64,000 bases of DNA from Oscillospiraceae bacterium. GTDB lineage: Bacteria > Bacillota > Clostridia > Oscillospirales > Acutalibacteraceae. Location: positions 1 through 64,000 of the forward strand of contig SVPW01000008.1 of assembly GCA_015065645.1 (NCBI GenBank), in the 5' to 3' direction. A program made the translations under genes and the position numbers. Under the pieces are notes generated by a model, which searched no databases, was not told the DNA's origin, and worked only from the letters and a program-made list of their open reading frames with translations. Below, one piece after another: positions 36,651 to 46,831 of this stretch (position 1 is the first letter of the stretch; every line of letters begins with the position of its first letter).

Positions 36651-38027
36651 TTAAAAACCTAATCCTCCCGGGCCCATAGGTCCCATTCCTCCGGGGCCAA
36701 AACCGCCCATCATACCCTTTGCCATACGGCGTTTACCGCCCTTGGAAGAAAACTGCTTAAACATTTTTTTCATTTGTTCATACTGCTTGAGCAGCTTGTT
36801 TACCTCCTCAACCGTTTGACCGCAGCCCGCTGCGATACGGCGTTTTCTTGAGGCATTTATAATATCAGGATGAGAACGCTCCTTTTTGGTCATCGACTTT
36901 ATAATAGCCTCAACACGAAGCATCTGCCTATCGTCAATATCCACATCACGAAGCTTTTTATCCATACCCGGAAGCATGGAAAGTATGCTTTTAAGGCTTC
37001 CCATCTTCTTTATCTGCTGGAACTGGTCAAGCAGATCGTTCATATCAAATTTATTTTGCTGTAAACGGCGGGCGGTTTCTTCAGCCTGTTTTTCATCAAG
37101 CTCACTTTCAACCTTTTCAATAAGTGAAAGAACATCACCCATACCAAGAATTCTTGTTGCCATACGGTCAGGATGAAATTCCTCTAAATCGTCAAGCTTT
37201 TCACCCACACCGGAGAACATTATCGGCTTACCTGTAACAGCTCTTACAGAAAGTGCTGCACCACCACGGGTATCACCGTCAAGCTTGGTGATAATAACAC
37301 CGTCAATCGCTAAAATATCATTAAATGCTTTGGCAACATTAACCGCATCCTGACCTATCATAGAATCAATAACAAGCAGTATGTTGTGAACCTCAACCGT
37401 TTGTGTTATGCGGCGAAGCTCATCCATAAGCTCATCGTCAATATGAAGACGTCCCGCAGTGTCAAGAATAACATAATCGTAACCGTAATCACGGGCATGA
37501 CGAATTGCCATATCGGCAATTTTTTCCACCCTTTCGGTACCCATTTCAAAAACGGGGGTATCAACCGCTTTACCCACTACCTTTAACTGCTCAATAGCGG
37601 CAGGACGGTAAATATCGCAGGCAACAAGCAATGGCCTGTGACCCTGCTTTTTAAGATATTTTGCAAGCTTTGCAGAATGGGTGGTTTTACCGGAACCCTG
37701 CAAACCGCACATCATAATAACGGTTGGTAATTTAGAAGATGTTTTAAGCCTTGCATGCTCATTACCCATAAGGGCGGTAAGCTCTTCACGAACAATTTTT
37801 ACAACCATTTGTGGGGCAGTAAGGCTTTCCATAACCTTTTCGCCGATACATTTTTCGGCAACGGAATTGGTGAAATCCTTAGCAACCTTATAGTTTACAT
37901 CCGCTTCAAGAAGTGCCAAACGCACTTCACGCATAGCCTCTTTAACATCACTTTCGGAAAGCTTTCCCTTAGAGCGAAGGCGCTTAAAAACACCGGCTAA
38001 TTTATCGGAAAGATTATCAAACGCCAT
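36651..38027 (-). CDS. ffh: Signal recognition particle protein Ffh
   Basis: GLQGSGKTTHSAKLA; DTAGRLHID; TKLDGDTRGGAALS; Met/Gly-rich C-terminus. Confidence 0.98.
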   Translation of the reverse strand: MAFDNLSDKLAGVFKRLRSKGKLSESDVKEAMREVRLALLEADVNYKVAKDFTNSVAEKCIGEKVMESLTAPQMVVKIVREELTALMGNEHARLKTSSKLPTVIMMCGLQGSGKTTHSAKLAKYLKKQGHRPLLVACDIYRPAAIEQLKVVGKAVDTPVFEMGTERVEKIADMAIRHARDYGYDYVILDTAGRLHIDDELMDELRRITQTVEVHNILLVIDSMIGQDAVNVAKAFNDILAIDGVIITKLDGDTRGGAALSVRAVTGKPIMFSGVGEKLDDLEEFHPDRMATRILGMGDVLSLIEKVESELDEKQAEETARRLQQNKFDMNDLLDQFQQIKKMGSLKSILSMLPGMDKKLRDVDIDDRQMLRVEAIIKSMTKKERSHPDIINASRKRRIAAGCGQTVEEVNKLLKQYEQMKKMFKQFSSKGGKRRMAKGMMGGFGPGGMGPMGPGGLGF

Positions 38028-38038
38028 TTTTCACACTC

Positions 38039-38347
38039 CTAAAGTTCATCAATAATATCAAACATTGCGTTTGTGCTGTCGGTATCGCCGTTACGGGCTT
38101 TCTGTGAAAGCTTTTTAAGAAGAGAAAATTTTTCACAATATTTACATTGCTGTTCCCAATATTCAAGCTGATTTTCGGTTCGGCGTATAAGCTCACTTAC
38201 AGCCTGCCGTGTAATCCCCTCATTTTCGGCTATTTCACTTAATGATAAATCATCATTATAATAAAAACCTGTGAGGGTGCGCTGTTTTTCACTTAAAAAA
38301 CTGCCGTATATATCCAACAGCGTGCAAACAGAAAGTCTTTTTGACAT
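38039..38347 (-). CDS. ylxM: YlxM-family HTH protein
   Basis: LLDIYGSFLSEKQRTLTGFYYNDDLSLSEIAENEGITRQAVSELIRRTE; upstream of ffh. Confidence 0.92.
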   Translation of the reverse strand: MSKRLSVCTLLDIYGSFLSEKQRTLTGFYYNDDLSLSEIAENEGITRQAVSELIRRTENQLEYWEQQCKYCEKFSLLKKLSQKARNGDTDSTNAMFDIIDEL

Positions 38348-38554
38348 AAAAACACCTCTAAGCTTGGGTATTATATCACACAAATATACGCTTGTCAAGT
38401 TTTTTTCTTTACATCTGTGAAATAAAAAAATACTTTAATTTCCGTTTTGGGTTTTGGGTTGTAAAATTGTTTTGGGTATGATAATATATAGGTAAAAATA
38501 GATGTATCTGTTTTATACAGTAATATTATTGTAAGAATTTTTCAGGAGAAAAAT

Positions 38555-40024
38555 ATGTATATAAAAAGAATATTAAGTTTTATTTTAATTATGGCTATAG
38601 CCTGTTTTATAGTGGGATGCGATGAAAGCAGCGATGCCAGAGTATATTTTGAATTACCCGAAATTCCCAAAACTCTTGACCCTCAAACAGCATCTACCGA
38701 TGCAGAGTTGCTGATAGTCAGGAATTTGTATGAGGGGCTTATGAGGATTGATGATGAGGGGAATTTAGCAAACGGGGTTGCCGAAAGGCACGAAAAAAAC
38801 GGAAATGAATACACCTTTTATCTAAATCGAGATGCAAAATGGGACTCGGGAGAAGAGCTTACTGCGGATGATTTTGTTTTTGGATTCCGCCGTGCGGTAG
38901 ACCCCAAAACAAACAGCCCCTTTGCCAAACGGCTTATGTGTATTATGGGGGCCAAGGAAATAAATGCAGGCATTAAGGATATTACAGCACTTGGCGTTTT
39001 GGCAGTGGATAAGCACACCCTTAAAATCACACTCTCTGAGGAGGATGCGGAATTTTTAAATACCTTAACTATGGCACCGTGTATGCCTTGTAATGAGGAA
39101 TTTTTTGAAAGCTGTGTGGGAAAATACGGTCTTGAACAAAAGTGTGTATTGGCAAACGGCTCATATTATCTTGCTAAATGGAATCAGAATGAATTTGGTA
39201 TAAGAATATATAAGAATGCACAGTATTTCGGCAACTTCAAAGCCCAAAACGGCGGTGTTTTTCTTTCTAAAAGTAATAAAAATACTGCATTAAATGAGCT
39301 TTTGGATAAAAAAGTGGATGCCGCCTTTTTAAGAAGCTCGGAAATTTTAAGCGCAAAAAAAAGCGGATATGAAATTCAGTCACTTGAAAATATTTGTTGG
39401 TTGCTTACAATTTCGGGAGAATACAGCAGTGAAATGCGTTCGGCTTTTGCCATGAGTATTGACCGTGAAAGTCTTATTAATGATGAAGATTACGGTATAA
39501 CTGCGGCTTATTCGGTTTATCCGGGAACACTTTTCTTTAACGGAAAGCTTGATTTGCAAACCGCAATTTCGGGTGTGGGGGTAAGAGATTATGATGCACC
39601 GGCAGCAAAAACAGCTTTTTCAGCTGCGGTTAAGCGTACCGAAGATAAAAAATTCCCCAAAACCACACTTTATTATTATAACGATGAAATGATGAAGCCT
39701 GTTATTAACGATATGATAGGCCATTGGCAAAAAACGCTCAGTGCCTTTATAAACATGGAAGCATCAGATAATTTAGAGGTGCTTCAAAGGGAAATATCTC
39801 AGCCCTCTCTTCAAATGGCAGTTTTTCCCGTAACGGCAAAGAGTGACAGTATTTTAGAATATATAAATATGTTTGCAAAAACTAATACTGCAAGACCTCA
39901 GGACACCATAATCCCCATTTGCTTTGACAGTACAAATATAGCATACCAAAAAACAATTTCAAATTTAAAGCTTGATACATCAAACGGATATATAGATTTT
40001 TCATTTGTTTTAAAGGAAGAATAG
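38555..40024 (+). CDS. Peptide/oligopeptide ABC transporter substrate-binding lipoprotein (orphan)
   Basis: IACFIVGCDES lipobox; LPEIPKTLDPQTASTDAELLIVRNLYEGLMRIDDEGNLANGVAERHE (SBP family 5). Confidence 0.88.
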   Translation: MYIKRILSFILIMAIACFIVGCDESSDARVYFELPEIPKTLDPQTASTDAELLIVRNLYEGLMRIDDEGNLANGVAERHEKNGNEYTFYLNRDAKWDSGEELTADDFVFGFRRAVDPKTNSPFAKRLMCIMGAKEINAGIKDITALGVLAVDKHTLKITLSEEDAEFLNTLTMAPCMPCNEEFFESCVGKYGLEQKCVLANGSYYLAKWNQNEFGIRIYKNAQYFGNFKAQNGGVFLSKSNKNTALNELLDKKVDAAFLRSSEILSAKKSGYEIQSLENICWLLTISGEYSSEMRSAFAMSIDRESLINDEDYGITAAYSVYPGTLFFNGKLDLQTAISGVGVRDYDAPAAKTAFSAAVKRTEDKKFPKTTLYYYNDEMMKPVINDMIGHWQKTLSAFINMEASDNLEVLQREISQPSLQMAVFPVTAKSDSILEYINMFAKTNTARPQDTIIPICFDSTNIAYQKTISNLKLDTSNGYIDFSFVLKEE

Positions 40025-40035
40025 TATAAGTATAA

Positions 40036-40075
40036 AACGGACTTAACTCATTTTTTGAGCTAAGTCCGTTTTGCT
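40036..40075. terminator. Bidirectional terminator
   Basis: AAACGGACTTAACTCAttttttGAGCTAAGTCCGTTTT. Confidence 0.75.
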
Positions 40076-41065
40076 TTAGTTTACAAGATTTTGTTCTATC
40101 GGTTCACCCTTTTCAAAGCTTATTGCATTTTCAATAGTGGTTTGACTTATTGCCTCAAGTGCTTCGTGGGTTAAAAAGCCTTGATGAGAGGTTACTATAA
40201 CATTTGGGAATGACAAAAGCCTTGATGTTACCGATGTTTCCAAAATATCATCTTCACGGTTTTCAAAAACATTTTCCTGTTCTTCCTCATAAACATCAAG
40301 TCCCACACCGGCAAACTTGTGCATACGAATACCCTTTATCAGGTCTTCGGTGCTTATAAGCGCACCTCGTGAGGTATTTACCAAGATGACATTATCCTTC
40401 ATTTTTTCAATCGCCGCAAGGTCAATGATGTGATATGTGTCCTCCATAAGCGGACAGTGAAGTGATATAAGGTCACTGCGAGCAAAAAGCTCATCAAGAG
40501 AAACATATTCTATAAAATCAAGTGATGGATTTGGGTATTTATCATAAGCTATTACCTTCATTCCTATTCCGTGGCAAAAACGGCACATTGCCGCACCGAT
40601 TTTTCCCGTACCGATAATACCTGCGGTTTTGCCGTTGAAATTAAAGCCCGTAAGACCCATAAGGCTGAAGTTGTTTTCACGCACCTTAATATAAGCCTTA
40701 TGGATATGACGGTTAACCGCAAATGCAAGTGCTAAGGCATGCTCAGCTACAGCTTCGGGTGAATAACCCGGTACACGCATTACGGTAACACCGTATTTTT
40801 GAGCCGCATTCATGTCAACATTGTTAAAGCCTGCACAGCGAAGCAGTATAAGCCTAACATTACAGTTTGAAAGGGCTTTTATAACATCGGCATTAACATC
40901 AGATGCCACAAAAACACATACTGCATCATAACCGCAAGCAAGGGCAACAGTGCGTGCCGAAATATCGGTATTCAGATATTCAATTGAAATATCAGGATAA
41001 TTTTGCGCCACCCGTTCAAACGATTCCTTATCGTATGGCTTGGTATCATAAAAAAGAATTTTCAT
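40076..41065 (-). CDS. D-2-hydroxyacid (D-lactate-type) dehydrogenase
   Basis: GIIGTGKIGAAMCRFCHGIGMKVIAYDKYPN; LISLHCPLMEDTYHII; VNTSRGALIST. Confidence 0.92.
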   Translation of the reverse strand: MKILFYDTKPYDKESFERVAQNYPDISIEYLNTDISARTVALACGYDAVCVFVASDVNADVIKALSNCNVRLILLRCAGFNNVDMNAAQKYGVTVMRVPGYSPEAVAEHALALAFAVNRHIHKAYIKVRENNFSLMGLTGFNFNGKTAGIIGTGKIGAAMCRFCHGIGMKVIAYDKYPNPSLDFIEYVSLDELFARSDLISLHCPLMEDTYHIIDLAAIEKMKDNVILVNTSRGALISTEDLIKGIRMHKFAGVGLDVYEEEQENVFENREDDILETSVTSRLLSFPNVIVTSHQGFLTHEALEAISQTTIENAISFEKGEPIEQNLVN

Positions 41066-41123
41066 TTTATCACTCCGTATTGAATTTAAGCTTTTATTTT
41101 ATTTTTATCCTCAAAGCGTGAAA

Positions 41124-41876
41124 TTACTCTTTGGGTGTAAGTTTTTCTAAATTTTCAAGCCTTACCGCAGTTTCAAGTGCAAGCTCCATCATCTGTGTAA
41201 ATGAGCGCTCACGCTCAGCGGCATCAAGCGAATCAAACGGCGGATAAACAAGGTCGGATATTGTGCAAACGGCAAGTGCCCTCATACCAAGTCTCATTGC
41301 GGTGCAGTAAAGCCCTGCGGCTTCCATCTCAACCGCCAAACATCCCATCTTGCCCCAATCAACCGCCTTGCGGGTATCGTCATAAAATGTGTCAGAAGAA
41401 TAGAGACTGCCTATATTAAGCGGCAAATTCATATCCTTTGCTGTTTGATTAAGAGTATCAAGCATTGCAAAATCACAGGTTGGAGCTATTGTGCCGCAAA
41501 GACCGTATTGCTTTGCAAAATCCGAATTTGTGCAGGCACTCATTCCCACAACTATATCACGCAGATTTACTTTATTGCTTATTGCTCCCGCACTGCCTAT
41601 TCGCATAATGTTCTGAACGCCGAAATAACGATACAGCTCATAGCTGTAAATACCTATTGAGGGTATACCCATTCCGCTTGCCATAACCGAAACCTTTACA
41701 CCTTTGTAAAATCCTGTATAACCGTTTATACCACGAACGGAGTTTACAAGCACGGCATTTTCCAAAAAGTTTTCTGCAATAAATTTTGCTCTTTTGGGGT
41801 CACCCGGCATAAGCACCGTTTTGCCAAAGCCTAAAGCTTCATCCAAAAGTTCAATATGTGGAGTTTTAGTTGCCAT
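41124..41876 (-). CDS. deoD: DeoD-type purine-nucleoside phosphorylase
   Basis: VLMPGDPKRAKFIAE; RIGSAGAIS; AVEMEAAGLY; ALAVCTISDL. Confidence 0.95.
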   Translation of the reverse strand: MATKTPHIELLDEALGFGKTVLMPGDPKRAKFIAENFLENAVLVNSVRGINGYTGFYKGVKVSVMASGMGIPSIGIYSYELYRYFGVQNIMRIGSAGAISNKVNLRDIVVGMSACTNSDFAKQYGLCGTIAPTCDFAMLDTLNQTAKDMNLPLNIGSLYSSDTFYDDTRKAVDWGKMGCLAVEMEAAGLYCTAMRLGMRALAVCTISDLVYPPFDSLDAAERERSFTQMMELALETAVRLENLEKLTPKE

Positions 41877-42233
41877 ATTATCACCCTTAATTTTATACTC
41901 ACAAAACGAGAAATTATTATATATTTTGATATACAAAAACGGAAAAGATAGTTATTCCATATAGTACCGTCCTGTCCGCTTAAAATTTTCCCAATTTTTT
42001 TATATTTTAATCATACCCTTTTGATATTCTTATTATATTATATCACTTTATAATTTAAAGTTCAAGTTAGGTGCATTGCATAATCCACCCTAAAAGTTTC
42101 AGCGTTCTTATCTTTTTTTATTGAATAACCTTAAAAAATTTGATATACTTTTTTTGATAAATAAAATTTCTATAGAAATAAAATTCCATATATATTATAA
42201 TAATTATAGATACTTTAAAAAGGAGCTGTTATT

Positions 42234-43550
42234 ATGGGACTTATTAAAGCAGGTATTGGTGCTTTGGGAGGTACTTTAGCCGACCAATGGAAAGAATTTT
42301 TCTATTGTGATGCACTTGATTCGGATGTATTGGTTAAAAAGGGACAAAAGCGCACAAGCGGCCGTTCTTCCAATACAAAGGGTGAGGATAACATAATTTC
42401 CAACGGTTCCGGTATTGCTGTTGCTGACGGTCAATGTATGATAATCGTTGAGCAGGGTAAAATCGTTGAGGTATGCGCAGAACCGGGTGAGTTCACTTAT
42501 GACACCTCAACCGAGCCTTCTGTTTTTTCAGGAAAGCTTGGAGATAGCATTAAAGAAAGCTTTAAAACCTTAGGCAAGCGTTTCACATACGGCGGTGATA
42601 CAGGAAAAGATCAGCGCATTTACTATTTCAATACCAAGGAAATCATCGGAAATAAATTCGGCACACCCACACCCATTATGTTTGATGTGGTAAACCGTGA
42701 AATCGGAATGAGCAGAACCGTTCAGGTGAGATGTAACGGTATGTATTCCTATACAATCAGCAATCCCTTAATTTTCTATACAAGGGTTTGCGGTAATGTT
42801 GAATACGAATACACAAGGGATGAAATAGATGCTCAGCTTAAAACAGAATTTGTTTCAGCTCTTCAGCCTGCATTGGGAGCTCTTTCAGAGCTTGGGCTTC
42901 GCCCCGCACAGCTTCCCGCAAAGGTAACCGAGCTTAAAAGCGCAATGAACGATGCGCTCAAAGCAGAATGGGTTGAAAGCCGTGGAATTACTGTTGAAAA
43001 AATTGCACTTAACCCCATAACCCTCACTGATGAGGATATGAAGAAGATAAATGAAATGGAGGATGCCGCAACCTATGGCTCCAATGCTTTTATGATGGCA
43101 GGCCGTATGACCCAAGCCACTGCAAACGCAATGGAAACAGCCGCCGCAAACGAAGCCGGAGCAATGAACGGCTTTATAGGTATGGGTATGGCAACTCCGG
43201 GAGGAGCCGCAGGCGGTTTCTCTGCTGCACAACAATTTTATAATGCAGGCGTTGAGCAGGCGGCAAAAGCACCTAAAGATGAGGCTGACGCATGGAAATG
43301 TTCCTGCGGTCAAACAGCAACAGGTAAATTCTGCCCCGAATGTGGTGCAAAAAGACCGGAGGCAGGCTGGAGCTGTTCCTGCGGAACGATAAACAAGGGA
43401 AAATTCTGTACAGAATGTGGTGCAAAAAAGCCTGCAGGCGAACCGCTTTACCGTTGTGATAAATGCGGCTTTGAACCGGAAGACCCCAAAAATCCACCTA
43501 AATTCTGCCCCGAATGCGGAGATATTTTTAACGACAGCGATATTAAATAA
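42234..43550 (+). CDS. SPFH-domain protein with C-terminal zinc ribbons (YdjI-like)
   Basis: KAGIGALGGTLADQWKEFFYCDAL; SPFH-like middle; three CxC/CxxC zinc ribbons. Confidence 0.88.
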   Translation: MGLIKAGIGALGGTLADQWKEFFYCDALDSDVLVKKGQKRTSGRSSNTKGEDNIISNGSGIAVADGQCMIIVEQGKIVEVCAEPGEFTYDTSTEPSVFSGKLGDSIKESFKTLGKRFTYGGDTGKDQRIYYFNTKEIIGNKFGTPTPIMFDVVNREIGMSRTVQVRCNGMYSYTISNPLIFYTRVCGNVEYEYTRDEIDAQLKTEFVSALQPALGALSELGLRPAQLPAKVTELKSAMNDALKAEWVESRGITVEKIALNPITLTDEDMKKINEMEDAATYGSNAFMMAGRMTQATANAMETAAANEAGAMNGFIGMGMATPGGAAGGFSAAQQFYNAGVEQAAKAPKDEADAWKCSCGQTATGKFCPECGAKRPEAGWSCSCGTINKGKFCTECGAKKPAGEPLYRCDKCGFEPEDPKNPPKFCPECGDIFNDSDIK

Positions 43551-43588
43551 CGCATTTTTCCAGCTTCATACGAAAGGAGTAGGTGAAT

Positions 43589-44674
43589 TTGTCACTACTG
43601 CAAGAGTATAAATGTCCGTGCTGTGACGGCGCCATTACATTTGATACCACGCTTCAAAAAATGAAATGTCCCTATTGCGATACGGAATTTGATATTGAAA
43701 CGCTTGAGGCTTATAACCTTGAGCTTAAAACCGAAACACCCGGAAGTATGGATTGGGATACCACAGCCGGAAGCGAATGGGAAAGCGAAGAAAGCGAAAA
43801 ATTGCGTGTTTATATATGCAATTCCTGTGGCGGTGAGATTGTTTGCGAAGAAACCACCGCCGCAACCTCCTGCCCGTTTTGTTCAAATCCTGTTGTTATG
43901 TTAGGTCAGCTTTCGGGTTCGTTAAAGCCCGATTATGTAATCCCCTTTAAATTAGATAAAAAGGCGGCTATTGAAGCACTTAAAAGGCATTATCACGGCA
44001 AAAAACTGCTTCCAAAGGTTTTTAAAGACCAAAATCACATTGATGAAATTAAGGGCATTTATGTTCCGTTTTGGCTTTTTGATGCCGATGCCGATGCTCA
44101 CATCCGTTATAAGGCTTCAAGGGTGAGAACCTTTAGTGACAGCAATTATATCTACACCGAAACCTCATATTATTCTGTAATACGAGGAGGCTCTATCGGC
44201 TTTGAAAGGGTACCTGTTGACGGTTCTTCTAAAATTGAGGATATACTTATGGAATCTATTGAACCGTTTGATTTTTCAGAAGCGGTTGATTTCAAAACAG
44301 CATATCTTGCAGGATTTTTAGCCGATAAATACGATGTAAATTCCGAACAGAGCATTTTGCGTGCCAATCAAAGAATACAAAACAGCACCGAAAATGCCTT
44401 TACTTCCACCGTTTTGGGATATACCTCTGTAACACCCGTTTCCACAAACATAAATCTTATAAACGGAACGGCTAAATACGCCCTTTATCCCGTTTGGTTA
44501 CTTAACACATCCTGGAACGGTCAAAAATACACCTTTGCAATGAACGGTCAAACAGGCAAATTTGTCGGTGACCTGCCAATGGATAAATCAGCGTTTAAAA
44601 AGTGGTTTTTCGGAATTGCGGGAATTGCAACCGCACTCTCTTTTGGAATAAGCTTTTTAGTTTCATTGTTTTAA
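43589..44674 (+). CDS. TFIIB-type zinc-ribbon membrane protein (YdjG-like); probable TTG start
   Basis: YKCPCCDGAITFDTTLQKMKCPYCDTEFD; CNSCGGEIV..CPFCSNPVV; C-terminal TM. Confidence 0.82.
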   Translation: MSLLQEYKCPCCDGAITFDTTLQKMKCPYCDTEFDIETLEAYNLELKTETPGSMDWDTTAGSEWESEESEKLRVYICNSCGGEIVCEETTAATSCPFCSNPVVMLGQLSGSLKPDYVIPFKLDKKAAIEALKRHYHGKKLLPKVFKDQNHIDEIKGIYVPFWLFDADADAHIRYKASRVRTFSDSNYIYTETSYYSVIRGGSIGFERVPVDGSSKIEDILMESIEPFDFSEAVDFKTAYLAGFLADKYDVNSEQSILRANQRIQNSTENAFTSTVLGYTSVTPVSTNINLINGTAKYALYPVWLLNTSWNGQKYTFAMNGQTGKFVGDLPMDKSAFKKWFFGIAGIATALSFGISFLVSLF

Positions 44675-44689
44675 CAAAGGGGTGGCGAT

Positions 44690-45442
44690 ATGAAAAAAAG
44701 AATTTTATTTATAATCTTCACCCTCTTGCTTTGTTTCTCATCTTCATTCACTTCATTTGCTCACGATAATTTACTTGTGCAGGACTTTGCCGACCTTTTA
44801 GACGACAGCGAAGAGCAGGCTTTAAACCAAAAGCTTGAAAAAATCAGTGAGGAATATGAGGCAGATATTGTAGTTTTAACCACAGATGATTTAGAGGGCT
44901 ACACTCCACATGATTATTGCGAAGCGTTTTTTGATTATAACGGCTATGGTCAAGGAGCTCAAAACAGCGGAATACTGCTTTTGATAAACATTCAAGAACG
45001 GGATTGGTATATTTGCTCATTTGGTTTTTGTATGGAAGCCTTTGATGAAGATGTAATAGAGGATACGGGAGATGAAATGCTTGATTCCCTTTCAAGCGGG
45101 AAATATTCCAATGCCTTTAACATCTTTGCAGATGAATGTGAATATCGTCTTAACGGCCATATAAACGGTTTTCCGTTTCCATTTTTAAAAAGCCTTATAA
45201 TCTCACTTGTAATCGGCTTGATTTTGGCGTTTATAGTAACAGCAGTTATGAGAGGACAGCTTAAATCGGTAAAGGCACAGCACACCGCATCAAACTATGT
45301 GAAAAGCGGAAGTATGATGCTTACCGATTCAAGAGATTTCTTTATTTACAGGCATATAAGCCGTATAAGAAAACCTCAAAACAACGGCGGTTCACGAGGT
45401 TCATCATCAGGCAGAAGTTGTGGTGGCGGAGGAAAGTTTTAA
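44690..45442 (+). CDS. TPM-domain protein (YgcG/YdjH-like)
   Basis: Signal peptide; VQDFADLLDDSEEQALNQKLEKISEEYEADIVVLTTDD; C-terminal SSGRSCGGGGKF. Confidence 0.88.
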   Translation: MKKRILFIIFTLLLCFSSSFTSFAHDNLLVQDFADLLDDSEEQALNQKLEKISEEYEADIVVLTTDDLEGYTPHDYCEAFFDYNGYGQGAQNSGILLLINIQERDWYICSFGFCMEAFDEDVIEDTGDEMLDSLSSGKYSNAFNIFADECEYRLNGHINGFPFPFLKSLIISLVIGLILAFIVTAVMRGQLKSVKAQHTASNYVKSGSMMLTDSRDFFIYRHISRIRKPQNNGGSRGSSSGRSCGGGGKF

Positions 45443-45465
45443 AATTTAATGATTTTAGATATACA

Positions 45466-45510
45466 CAGAGAGACACCCTCACTTTTGTGAGAATGTCTCT
45501 CTTTTTTTTA
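45466..45510 (+). terminator. Terminator of SPFH/zinc-ribbon/TPM operon
   Basis: GAGAGACAccctcacttttgtgagaaTGTCTCTCTTTTTTT. Confidence 0.75.
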
Positions 45511-45669
45511 TCAATATTAATATAATCCACATATAATATTTGAATCTGTAAAAAAGCTTGTTAAATCAAAAATCATTCAAAAATATCAAGTACCCGAAGT
45601 ATTTTGAACCGTCACATACCTATACTTATTCATAGAGTTATCGAGTAAATGAAGTATGAGGTAATAATA

Positions 45670-45912
45670 ATGAAATTAAATGAGGCTGTTGCATACAGGA
45701 TAAAAGAGCTTTGCAAAGAGCGTGGCATAACACAGTATCAATTATATTTAAAAACAGGTGTACCGCAGTCAACTCTAAGCACAATTATGAAATGTTCCTA
45801 CCCCAGTATGAAACTCAGAATAATATACGAAATTTGTGATGGCTTGGAAATAAGCCTTGAAGAATTTTTTGCCTCAGATGTATTTAAGCGTGAAAACATA
45901 GAGGAATGTTAA
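45670..45912 (+). CDS. Small XRE-type HTH regulator
   Basis: MKLNEAVAYRIKELCKERGITQYQLYLKTGVPQSTLSTIMK. Confidence 0.88.
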   Translation: MKLNEAVAYRIKELCKERGITQYQLYLKTGVPQSTLSTIMKCSYPSMKLRIIYEICDGLEISLEEFFASDVFKRENIEEC

Positions 45913-46055
45913 AGAGCAAAATCCCCACCGATTTTTTTCGGTGGGAATAAATTGTTTATTACGGTCAGTCGTAAATGCCTGACCCTACAAGTAAAAATAA
46001 AAGGTTAATATCCTTGATTGCAGTCTGTGCGCTATAAATCGGTAATAGGGGATCT

Positions 46056-46808
46056 TCACCCAAGCAATATATCACTTACCAGCATTACGCAGAAGCCGAC
46101 GAGCAGGGCGTAGGTTGCACCCCGTTCGTTACCGTGGGCGTGGGTTTCGGGAATCATTTCATCGCTTATAACATAAAGCATCGTTCCCCCTGCAAAGGCA
46201 AGTGCAAAGGGAAGCACAAAAGCCGAAATATTCACCGCAAAATAGCCAATCAGTGTTCCGATAACCTCTACCACTCCCGTTATCATGGCGCAAACAAAGG
46301 TTTTGCGGGGACTAACCCCTGCGGCAAGCATAGGACCTATGATAACCATTCCCTCAGGGATATTCTGCAATGCTATTCCGCCCGCTATAACAAGCGCTTG
46401 AGAATTATCACCCGAACCAAAGCCCACACCCGCCGCAATTCCCTCAGGCAAATTATGTATTGCTATGGCGGTAACAAACAACAGTACACGGCTAAGGTTT
46501 GCATTGTTATGCACCTCAGTTTCATCGCCCACAAATTTGTGAAGATGCGGAACTAACTTATCTATAATATTAAGTGCTATTGCACCCGTGAAAATTCCTG
46601 CCACGGTTACCGGCAATCCGTATTTTCCGCCCTGTTCAACCGATGGTAAAATAAGACCCAAAACTGCGGCAGCAAGCATAACTCCTGCGGCAAAGGAGAG
46701 CACAATATCAGAAAACTTATGCGATACTTTTTTAAATATAAATCCTATAAGAGAGCCGAAAACAGTTGCTCCTCCAACACCCAAAGCCGTTAAAAGTACA
46801 AGCTCCAC
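46056..46808 (-). CDS. ZIP family metal transporter
   Basis: AIHNLPEGIAAGVGFGSG; ALQNIPEGMVI; VISDEMIPETHAHGNE. Confidence 0.93.
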   Translation of the reverse strand: MELVLLTALGVGGATVFGSLIGFIFKKVSHKFSDIVLSFAAGVMLAAAVLGLILPSVEQGGKYGLPVTVAGIFTGAIALNIIDKLVPHLHKFVGDETEVHNNANLSRVLLFVTAIAIHNLPEGIAAGVGFGSGDNSQALVIAGGIALQNIPEGMVIIGPMLAAGVSPRKTFVCAMITGVVEVIGTLIGYFAVNISAFVLPFALAFAGGTMLYVISDEMIPETHAHGNERGATYALLVGFCVMLVSDILLG

Positions 46809-46831
46809 AAAGCGCCTCCAAACTTAAAAAA

